NCBI GenBank assembly: GCA_018725425.1
Contig: QLUL01000041.1
Location: forward strand, 1-7,873
Reading direction: 5' to 3'
Length of the DNA: 7,873 nucleotides
From: Chloroflexota bacterium
GTDB taxonomy: Bacteria; Chloroflexota; Dehalococcoidia; SZUA-161; SpSt-899
Both the position numbers and the translations under genes were made by a program. Under the pieces are notes generated by a model. That model was not told the origin of the DNA. It did not search any database and saw only the letters and a list, made by a program, of their open reading frames with translations. The first letter of the stretch is position 1, and every line of letters starts with the position of its first letter. Shown here piece by piece: positions 1-4,925 of this stretch.

Positions 1-67
1 GCTGCGGATTACGAATGCAAGTACGGGTAATATTGCATCCCTTCCCCTTCCATTGATCCCTGTCGCT

Positions 68-137
68 CTGCAACGGAAAAGCTCAGCCGTCCGCCGGAGC
101 GCCAGCGGAGACAGGTCGGCTGCAGCGGATGTTAGTC
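68..137 (-). repeat. attC recombination site (integron), downstream of the RelE-type cassette
   Basis: Read on the minus strand the site starts with GACTAAC (R'' box, + strand 131-137) and ends with a degenerate R' box GTTGCAG (+ strand 68-74). Between them the arms GCTGCAGCCG and CGGCTGAGC pair, with one extra G in the R''-side arm. This unpaired base is the usual polarity signal of attC sites and gives the same direction as the genes. The centre can form a second stem (TCCGC with GCGGA). The boxes deviate from the RYYYAAC/GTTRRRY consensus, so the call rests mainly on the folded arms and on the similarity to the better site at 4856-4925. Confidence 0.72.
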
Positions 138-161
138 GGCTTTGGCCTCCAACGAATACAA

Positions 162-413
162 TCAGCGATAGGCTTCGCGCCGATGTTTCACTCGATAGAC
201 GGTGACAATGCGAGGGCTATCATCTATGTCGTAGAGAATGCGATACACCCCCACCCGTAAACTGTAATCTGTCGTCCCTCGGAGTTTCTTTGCACCTGGC
301 GGACGAGGGTTCTCCCGCAAGCGGTCAATATGCTCGCTGGCCAAACGGGCATACTCCTTAGGTAAGTCGGCGATGTCCTTGATGGCCCCCCGCAGGATGC
401 AGACGCTATACAT
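162..413 (-). CDS. RelE/ParE-family type II toxin
   Basis: An 83-residue protein of the size and pattern of RelE/ParE toxins, which are mostly ribosome-dependent mRNA interferases (RelE) or gyrase poisons (ParE). Visible family features are the N-terminal strand, the helix pair (about 10-35), the loop NPRPPGAKKLRG (35-46), the core LRVGVYRILYDID (52-64) and the C-terminal VYRVKHRREAYR (72-83) rich in basic residues. The ATG at 413 lies inside the end of the antitoxin gene (8-base overlap), a typical translationally coupled order of antitoxin first and toxin second. The stop is followed 25 bases later by an attC site, so the pair forms an integron cassette. RelE and ParE cannot be separated from the sequence alone. 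The mRNA interferase role is inference. Confidence 0.88.
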   Translation of the reverse strand: MYSVCILRGAIKDIADLPKEYARLASEHIDRLRENPRPPGAKKLRGTTDYSLRVGVYRILYDIDDSPRIVTVYRVKHRREAYR

Positions 414-627
414 CTATCCCCTTAGCTCGTAGCTCTGCTTTCGCTTGTTCCCACGGGATTGCCTCCTCTCCGGTCTCGCGGAGACGACGAATGTCCTCCG
501 CATCTTCCCAATCTTCAAGCAAGGTCAACAGTTCTTCCCAAACTTTGTAATCGAGCAACACAGCTCTCCTATTCCCGTGGGCATCCACCACAAATTCCCC
601 CGTTTGTAACATCTCTATAGCGCTCAT
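406..627 (-). CDS. Type II antitoxin (Phd/YefM- or RelB-like), partner of the toxin at 162-413
   Basis: A 73-residue acidic protein directly upstream of and overlapping a RelE/ParE-type toxin. The N-terminal part contains GEFVVDAHGNRRAVLLDYKVWEELL (written here in two halves: strand GEFVVDAHGNRRAVLL at 11-26, helix DYKVWEELLTLLEDW at 27-41), which matches the layout of Phd/YefM-like DNA-binding domains. The C-terminal half (about 42-73) is charged, with EEAIPWEQAKAEL, and would wrap the toxin. The ATG at 627 is preceded by AGAAGG (633-638) with 5 bases spacing, so this start is good. Antitoxins of this type usually repress their own operon. The exact antitoxin class is uncertain. The upstream boundary of the cassette is not visible because the group II intron remnant begins shortly above it. 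Confidence 0.8.
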   Translation of the reverse strand: MSAIEMLQTGEFVVDAHGNRRAVLLDYKVWEELLTLLEDWEDAEDIRRLRETGEEAIPWEQAKAELRAKGIDV

Positions 628-639
628 GTTAACCTTCTA

Positions 640-1005
640 TATGATACCCTCTGTTTCATCACTCACTCCAAGCCGCCGCGGTAGGAACGCCGGTTACCCG
701 TCGCCCCCCGCACAGACCCGGACGTGCGATTTTCCCGCATCCGGTTCCTCGGTTGTACTCGGTTCCGCGCAGGTCGTAACCGTTGCCGGCTCCCGACCTG
801 TTTGCTATTCCCCGCAGGGAGTTTGGCTTATGTTGCTCCGGTCCTGCTATGTCCGGCATAAGTTTCCCTTCGGCTTCGCTCAGGGCAGGCTCTTTGCGAG
901 CTACGTACTCCCGTCAAGTCCTTCCCCTTGTAGTAGGCTTTCCCACGCTCTGAGGACTACGCTTGATAAGACTCTCCAAAATCAGGATGATGTCACCATT
1001 GGCCC
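640..1005 (-). mobile_element. Remnant of a group II intron (3' portion, domain V-like hairpin), no complete maturase ORF
   Basis: On the minus strand, about 710-760 contains GAACCGGATGCGGG-AAAA-TCGCACGTCCGGGTC, which follows the layout of the catalytic domain V hairpin of group II introns (canonical form GAGCCGUAUGCG-loop-CGCACGUACGGUUC). It is followed by the GTGCGGGGGG linker and a short hairpin ending in TTCCTACC, the position expected for domain VI and its bulged branch adenosine. The segment upstream (about 760-1005) is GC-rich with intron-like stems, but no reverse transcriptase/maturase domain can be read from it, so only the 3' part, or an ORF-less decayed copy, remains. The catalytic triad position appears as A-A-C instead of A-G-C, which would fit an inactive copy but could also be an alignment error. 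Ends are approximate. Confidence 0.62.
866..890. repeat. Short dispersed REP-like repeat inside the intron remnant
   Basis: The + strand reads CCCTTCGGCTTCGCTCAGGG followed by CAGGC. Outer CCCT and AGGG can pair. The sequence is one I recognise as a very common dispersed repeat in Chloroflexota and other environmental genomes, where it produces spurious peptides such as FAQGR in translated ORFs. Recognition is from memory and copy number in this genome cannot be seen from one window. Confidence 0.5.
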
Positions 1006-1009
1006 TGTG

Positions 1010-1438
1010 CTAATCATTGGTTTCCTGCAAATCAGTAGAAGCAACATATAGACACTCTTTGCCGTCAACAATGCTGATTTCTGCGTTGAGGATTAGCTCC
1101 TTAATCTCAGGGAATTGCGTTAGTTTTTTCTTGATCAAGATAGCCAAATTGTGTTTTAGAATCTCCAGATTCTTGGAACCAGGAGTCAATTCTTCGAGCC
1201 TTTTTAGAGTTGCCTGCTTTTGTTTTTCTCTTTCGCCTTCTGGGAACAGGGAAAGATTCCATGCCATAATAGCTGAATTCAGGTAGTGCCCTTTTTCCTC
1301 TAAAGTTACTCCCATGCCGATATAATCAGAGGCATACTCTAACAAAATCTCTGACATTTTTGGATTGGAACACTTTTGTTTCAACTTCTTTCTCCTTTTT
1401 CTAATTCCGAAATCTTGTCTGACCCATAAATTAATCAA
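1010..1438 (-). CDS. Hypothetical protein resembling the N-terminal part of SEC-C-associated proteins
   Basis: A 142-residue open frame. The N-terminus is strongly basic (RKRRKKLKQK, 13-22). The segment around KMSEILLEYASDYI (27-40) and SAIMAWNLSLFPEGERE (55-71) recalls a bacterial family of unknown function in which an AWNLALLP..ER motif follows a short helical region. That family often carries a SEC-C zinc motif, which is absent here. The only long start is TTG at 1438, because an in-frame stop lies just above. ATG of KMSEIL at residue 28 is an alternative, and neither has a clear ribosome binding site. The gene is AT-rich compared with the cassettes on its right, which points to separate origin. 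No attC follows its stop, and the intron remnant begins there instead. Function unknown. Confidence 0.6.
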   Translation of the reverse strand: MINLWVRQDFGIRKRRKKLKQKCSNPKMSEILLEYASDYIGMGVTLEEKGHYLNSAIMAWNLSLFPEGEREKQKQATLKRLEELTPGSKNLEILKHNLAILIKKKLTQFPEIKELILNAEISIVDGKECLYVASTDLQETND

Positions 1439-1447
1439 CTCAACGAC

Positions 1448-1582
1448 TTAGGCTAACCCACTGCTAACAATATAGAACACTGTGCCGAGAAATGCAACAA
1501 TTCCCTTTGCCAGGTGAGCTATATGAGCCGCAAAAACCTTGACTTTTTGGAGGCTCTTAGTGGGGTAAGGTATCCCCCACAT
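1448..1582 (-). other. Possible small membrane peptide or C-terminal gene fragment (44 aa)
   Basis: A short open frame starting at ATG 1582 (MWGIPYPTKSLQKVKVF...) ends with a hydrophobic stretch, AAHIAHLAKGIVAFLG followed by TVFYIVSSGLA, that could form one membrane segment. The same frame is open without any start codon all the way back to the stop of the transglutaminase-like gene at 1763 (about 100 codons: ...PGPPRSIKTQSGDYQRRV... TNELLNRAAETLSKI...). This suggests either the tail of a gene whose front was lost at the damaged attC, or chance. No ribosome binding site is evident. Apart from this I see nothing supportable in 1583-1745. Confidence 0.3.
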
Positions 1583-1730
1583 GATTTTACTGAGAGTCTC
1601 AGCGGCACGATTCAGAAGCTCATTTGTCGAGCTTGTAGTTACCCTTCTTTGATAATCACCGCTCTGCGTCTTGATTGAGCGTGGCGGGCCGGGGCAAAAA
1701 TCCCCACTTATTTGAGGAGAGCCACTTTTT

Positions 1731-1752
1731 GCATAACAGCGACTTGTTAGGC
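1731..1752 (-). repeat. Partial (collapsed or truncated) attC after the transglutaminase-like cassette
   Basis: The minus strand reads GCCTAAC (R'' box, 1746-1752), then AAGTCGCT, then GTTATGC (1731-1737). The R'' box sits 10 bases after the stop of the 481-residue gene, just where an attC should begin, and it is complementary to that cassette's own first core GTTAGGC at 3217-3223. No matching L' arm can be found downstream, so the hairpin is missing: either the site was cut by a deletion, or its central stem collapsed, leaving R'' and an R'-like GTTATGC only 8 bases apart. Confidence 0.55.
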
Positions 1753-1762
1753 GATCCTGTTG

Positions 1763-3208
1763 TCACGAAACGACTGAACTCCCCATCTCGTTGAACACAG
1801 AGGTCACTCCTTCAGGCGTCCGGGACTCGACCGACAGCGTACCAGCATTTACCCAGAGCCCCTCGAAACGCACATAGCTGGCATCATCGGTCAAGGCGAC
1901 CCCGACCCGAGATGACTGCCCACAGGAGTGCGAAAGTAAGGTGAACAGAAGCAGTGCCCTGTCGCTGTCATCGCCTGTTCGGAAGGCCAACGTCTCGTCA
2001 GGCAGCTGGATACGTTCTCTGCTGTCGAATACGGAACGGCGTCCGGGTATCCTCCTTACGAACTCTATGGCCCCTTCGAGATCTCCGATGCGCCGCGCTG
2101 CGTCCTGGGCATGATAGTCACGAAGAGCGGCCCGAGCGTATACCGCGGGCGCAGGCACATCCAGCGACCGGTATGCATACCGAGCCAAGTCGTAGACCGA
2201 CTCCGGGCGACGATCCGCCAAGGCCCAGACGGCATCACGATAGTCCTGGGCTGAGGTGTACGCGGATGGGAGCGGAATGGGATCAGATACTCCCTCGAAG
2301 CAGATGTTCGCCGGGTCCGGGTGCCTCAGGGGAACCGAGAGGAAGTCTCGAACATGGCGGTACAACTCCACTAAGTGATCGCACGGGATCGTCGATTTCC
2401 TCTCTGAACACTGGCACATTCCGAGGGATGGGCAGTAGAAGAACGTTGTGCTCGTGCCGGTCGTAACCATCTTCACGAACTCGGAGAGCTCCGACGCGTT
2501 GTGGATTCTTGTCCGACTGAACCACTTTGTGTTGTTGAAGAGGTGACCATTATCCTCATCGAGGAACACGAATACGTGGGCACGGTTCCCTATCAGTGCG
2601 ATTCTCTCAGGAGGGAAGCGGCCCCAAACCATAAGCGCGGCTGCCCAAAGCATTGCGAGTGCGGCACACTTGCCCGAGCCTCTGCCGTCGTCCGAAATGG
2701 TGGAATACGCGTCCATTACCTCGAGGGTCTCATTCCTCAGCCGTGGGAAGTATCCACGCTCATAGTAATCCTGCTTGACGATCTGCCCGAACTGGCTATC
2801 AGGGTTCTGCCTCAGCAGGCCCTTAAGCGTCTCGTCGTACTCCTGCCGCGCATGTCGAACGTACTCGCTCCCGAGACGCTGTTCTTCGTCTGAGAAGCTG
2901 AGTAAGCCCCACGGATCGCCGCCTGGCTGGTCTGCGAAGTGCGTGAATGTGTATCGGTGGAAGTGTCTTTCGAGCTCCTTGAGACGGCGGTTCGCGCCCA
3001 AGAGCTGCCCATTCCGAGCGCAGGCTCTGCGCTCTTCCCGCCATCTCCACAAAGCTGGCGACATGAGGTTGGCTATGAGGTAGGCGGGAACGAGTGCATG
3101 GCGGTCTACGTCCAGTTCGAGAACTGTGAGCGTGACCGCTCGCGAGAATCTTTCAAGAGTATAGTCGGAGATCGATTCCATCATAGGGCTTGGCAAGAAA
3201 GGGTTCAT
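1763..3208 (-). CDS. Transglutaminase/cysteine-protease-fold protein with a second degenerate domain (cassette gene)
   Basis: A 481-residue soluble protein. Residues 177-230 read GSGKCAALAMLWAAAL, then NRAHVFVFL, then HLFNNTKWF: a Cys (C181) at the start of a helix, a His (H211) and an Asn (N225 or N226) in the order and spacing of the transglutaminase-like catalytic triad. Around 412-460, TGDDSDRALLLFTLL and YVRFEGLWVNAGT look like a second copy in which the Cys is Asp and no His is evident, so it should be inactive. Between them lie C259, C265, C267, C276 and H278, a possible metal site. Residues 1-160 are helical and unrecognised. A longer frame begins at 3271, but its first 21 codons are the attC site, so ATG 3208 (9 bases after the core) is preferred; 3184 or 3181 are alternatives. 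No strong ribosome binding site. Substrate and role unknown; peptidase or amide-forming activity is inference. Confidence 0.82.
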   Translation of the reverse strand: MNPFLPSPMMESISDYTLERFSRAVTLTVLELDVDRHALVPAYLIANLMSPALWRWREERRACARNGQLLGANRRLKELERHFHRYTFTHFADQPGGDPWGLLSFSDEEQRLGSEYVRHARQEYDETLKGLLRQNPDSQFGQIVKQDYYERGYFPRLRNETLEVMDAYSTISDDGRGSGKCAALAMLWAAALMVWGRFPPERIALIGNRAHVFVFLDEDNGHLFNNTKWFSRTRIHNASELSEFVKMVTTGTSTTFFYCPSLGMCQCSERKSTIPCDHLVELYRHVRDFLSVPLRHPDPANICFEGVSDPIPLPSAYTSAQDYRDAVWALADRRPESVYDLARYAYRSLDVPAPAVYARAALRDYHAQDAARRIGDLEGAIEFVRRIPGRRSVFDSRERIQLPDETLAFRTGDDSDRALLLFTLLSHSCGQSSRVGVALTDDASYVRFEGLWVNAGTLSVESRTPEGVTSVFNEMGSSVVS

Positions 3209-3216
3209 ACCGCGTC

Positions 3217-3283
3217 GCCTAACGTGGGCATCAGCCGCGGCGAGGGCGCAGCGCGAAGCGGTCGGCCGCATGCCGTGTTGGAC
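3217..3283 (-). repeat. attC site between the small-gene pair and the transglutaminase-like cassette
   Basis: On the minus strand: R'' GTCCAAC (3277-3283), arm GGCATGCGGCCG, GC-rich centre, arm CGGCTGATGCC, R' GTTAGGC (3217-3223). The R''-side arm is one base longer than the other, as in known attC sites. R'' GTCCAAC is the exact complement of the core GTTGGAC found at the start of the same cassette (3898-3904), as expected if that cassette was once a circle. Confidence 0.88.
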
Positions 3284-3303
3284 CGCGTGCCTGGATTTGA
3301 CGC

Positions 3304-3561
3304 TTACGCGGGTTGCACTGTGCGTGCGAAAGACGTTTGTAATGCCTGTTGTATCGTCTGAGGGAATTCCACCACCAGAAAATACTCCGCTGGATACAAA
3401 TAGTCTTCGCCGCTTTCGTCAATCACGCGCAAGTCGCCATCTCGCTCGGCCTCCTCATCTGGCACCAGGCCATAGAGCTTGTGCAGTTCCAGCGAGACGG
3501 GATAGTCGGCGTTATTGACACAGATTGCAAACTTGCCCGGAAGTGATTTGACGGATTTCAT
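3304..3561 (-). CDS. Conserved-looking hypothetical protein (85 aa), second gene of a two-gene cassette
   Basis: A small soluble acidic protein. It contains KFAICVNNADYPVSLELHK (10-28), PDEEAERDGDLRVIDESGEDYLYPAEYF (34-61, key residues D49, E50, E53, D54 and Y55) and a C-terminal helix. I remember closely similar short proteins (SLEL.KLY...PDEEA...G..RV.DESGEDYLYP) in many bacteria without assigned function, usually beside a homologue of the gene upstream. The start at 3561 has AAGGG just upstream and is 11 bases after the previous stop, so the two are co-transcribed. The stop is 20 bases before the attC R'' box. The pair layout would fit a toxin-antitoxin or other partner-protein module, but no toxin motif is visible. 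Confidence 0.8.
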   Translation of the reverse strand: MKSVKSLPGKFAICVNNADYPVSLELHKLYGLVPDEEAERDGDLRVIDESGEDYLYPAEYFLVVEFPQTIQQALQTSFARTVQPA

Positions 3562-3572
3562 TGCCCTTAACC

Positions 3573-3806
3573 TTAGTCCAAATAGCGTTTCCGCTTGTAC
3601 TCCTTCTTGCCAATTCCGTGCGCTTCGTACCAGTGGATTTCTGTCAACCGAACTTTGCCATTCGCTAACTGGATGGTCGCCACGCCTTTCATCTTCCGCC
3701 AGCGCCCCTTGCCGTAACGTTTTCGTAAACGTGTAATCTCGCGAATGGACGAGCCGACGGCGATGGTTTCGACGTGTATGATTTCACTGATAATCTCAAA
3801 GCGCAT
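3573..3806 (-). CDS. Conserved-looking hypothetical basic protein (77 aa), first gene of a two-gene cassette
   Basis: A small protein, MRFEIISEIIHVETIAVGSS... with strands at 1-17, a helix IREITRLRKRYG (21-32), GRWRKMKGVATIQLANG (34-50) and EIHWYEAHGIGKKEYKRKRYLD (56-77). The composition is strongly basic at the C-terminus and recalls a widespread family of short proteins ending in HWYEAHGIG.....KR.LD, with no known activity. It may bind nucleic acid because of its charge (inference). GAGGG lies 4 bases before the ATG, supporting this start. About 90 bases of untranslated leader separate it from the cassette core at 3898-3904. It is directly followed by its likely partner at 3304-3561. Confidence 0.8.
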   Translation of the reverse strand: MRFEIISEIIHVETIAVGSSIREITRLRKRYGKGRWRKMKGVATIQLANGKVRLTEIHWYEAHGIGKKEYKRKRYLD

Positions 3807-3897
3807 TGACCCTCATTGTACCCTGAATTGAAAGACAAGCAAGCAATGCGGGATATGTGGATGGGGTCGTTGCGGTGCTGGTGATGCATGGCACGCC

Positions 3898-4026
3898 GTC
3901 CAACGACACAGCTCACCGACCGCCGCCTTGGCGAAGAAGTGATCAGGCCGACCAGTGTCGAAATGCCCGACGCTCAGGCCGAAGCCGAGACCGGAGCGGC
4001 AGTTCGTGTGGAGCGCTTTGTTAGGC
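3898..4026 (-). repeat. Long attC site (129 bases) after the TIR cassette
   Basis: On the minus strand it opens with GCCTAAC (R'', 4020-4026) followed by AAAGCGCTCCAC and closes with GGTGAGCTGTGTC then GTTGGAC (R', 3898-3904). Both boxes fit the RYYYAAC/GTTRRRY consensus. The outer arms (GCGCTC...GCCGC against GCGG...GAGCTG) pair imperfectly and the long centre is itself partly self-complementary (GGTCTCGG, CGGCCTGA). It is longer than the other sites here, but within the range known for attC. R'' is the complement of the core that begins the same cassette (4856-4862). Confidence 0.8.
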
Positions 4027-4038
4027 CAATTCCAAATG

Positions 4039-4839
4039 TCAGTCATTGTCGAAATCAAGGGTCGCTGCGCGCGTCCTGAGAGCATACTGAAACAGGTCTG
4101 GTCCCTTCTCTCCAAAAAAGTCCACCCACTGCCATCTCTGAAGCCGATCGGGGACTCGGCAATCCTCAAGCCGAAGGGGTACGATGAAGATAGTCCCGTC
4201 AGACTGCTCATCTGCGACATCCAGAGCATGCGCGATCTCCGCTTGAACGAAACCTGCTTTCGTTGTGGCCTTGCGTGAGAGGCAAACGACCACCACATAT
4301 GTGCCCGTAATCGCTTTTCGGATTTCCGCCTTCCAGTCCTGACCTGGAAGTATTTTCTCTTCATCGAGCCAGGGACGGTATCCCCATCGCAGAATTTGTT
4401 CGTAAAGCTCGCGTACTCGAGGCTTATCTTGCGATGCGTGGCACAAGAAGACCCGTAGCGCTCCAGTGTGAGGGACCGGGGTTCCTGGGTCCATGATGAC
4501 CGGGTTCGGATCATCCCATTCAACCCGATAGCTCCGATAAATGCCGTCGCTTTCACGCTTGGCCGGTGTGCTCGCTACGAGCCAGTCTCCGCCCTGAATG
4601 AAACCATCCTGCCGCTCGATTGCCATCAGGAGTGGGAAAAGATCTTCGTGTCCCTGCACGTCTGGGACGAACCCATCGGGTCTCTGAACGACGATGCTTG
4701 CAACCAATGTATCGGGATCAATTGCAAGCAACCATCTGCCCTCTTGAGGCGGGTTGCAGAGCCTCTGAAGAAGAGCCCGTCGGCTCATTCGAACGGATCG
4801 GACCGTCGGGTCCCGGTATTGGAAACTTTCAACTTGCAT
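4039..4839 (-). CDS. TIR-domain protein, probable NAD-degrading or signalling effector (cassette gene)
   Basis: A 266-residue soluble protein. The TIR domain spans about 127-254: ALRVFLCHASQDK (127-139), a helix with LYEQILRWGYRPWLDEEKI (145-163, D159), LPGQDWKAEIRKAI (164-177), strand YVVVVCLSRK (181-190) and AGFVQAEIAHAL (195-206). E201 in the last segment is at the position of the catalytic glutamate of NADase TIRs such as SARM1. Residues 1-125 form an unrecognised N-terminal domain, possibly the sensor. Bacterial TIR proteins serve in anti-phage systems (Thoeris, short Argonaute-associated TIRs and others) by cleaving NAD or making signal nucleotides. No partner gene is in this cassette, so this may be a one-gene system or a fragment of one. 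ATG 4839 is preceded by AAAGGG and lies 16 bases from the attC core. Defence role is inference. Confidence 0.9.
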   Translation of the reverse strand: MQVESFQYRDPTVRSVRMSRRALLQRLCNPPQEGRWLLAIDPDTLVASIVVQRPDGFVPDVQGHEDLFPLLMAIERQDGFIQGGDWLVASTPAKRESDGIYRSYRVEWDDPNPVIMDPGTPVPHTGALRVFLCHASQDKPRVRELYEQILRWGYRPWLDEEKILPGQDWKAEIRKAITGTYVVVVCLSRKATTKAGFVQAEIAHALDVADEQSDGTIFIVPLRLEDCRVPDRLQRWQWVDFFGEKGPDLFQYALRTRAATLDFDND

Positions 4840-4855
4840 GTGGCCACCCTTTCCG

Positions 4856-4925
4856 GCCTAACCGTCGGGTTCAGCCGCGTCGCGGAGCGTAGCGGAGCAA
4901 CGTCGGCTGCAACCCGGTGTTAGGC
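4856..4925 (-). repeat. attC site between the 276-residue gene and the TIR cassette
   Basis: The clearest site in the window. Minus strand: R'' GCCTAAC (4919-4925), arm GGGTTGCAGCCG, centre, arm CGGCTGAACCC, R' GTTAGGC (4856-4862). The arms are perfectly complementary except for one extra G in the R''-side arm, the known polarity determinant, giving the same orientation as the genes. Boxes R'' and R' are perfect complements. The total is 70 bases. Confidence 0.95.

Noticed and set aside
626..1051. A 141-codon plus-strand frame across the intron remnant
   Set aside because: It reads through domain V-like RNA sequence and the dispersed repeat (SFG-FAQGRL type peptide), has no ribosome binding site and is antisense to the intron. 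Not a credible gene.
1686..1712. GGGGCAAAAATCCCC as an intrinsic terminator
   Set aside because: The stem is only four G-C pairs with a seven-base loop and no T tract on the relevant strand.
3209..3271. N-terminal extension of the transglutaminase-like protein starting at 3271
   Set aside because: The added 21 residues are translated attC sequence; ATG 3208 just after the core is the sensible start.
3813..4556. A 247-codon minus-strand frame overlapping the TIR gene and the attC site
   Set aside because: It is a shadow in another frame of the TIR gene (4039-4839) and runs through attC 3898-4026; its protein has no recognisable domain, while the TIR frame has clear motifs.
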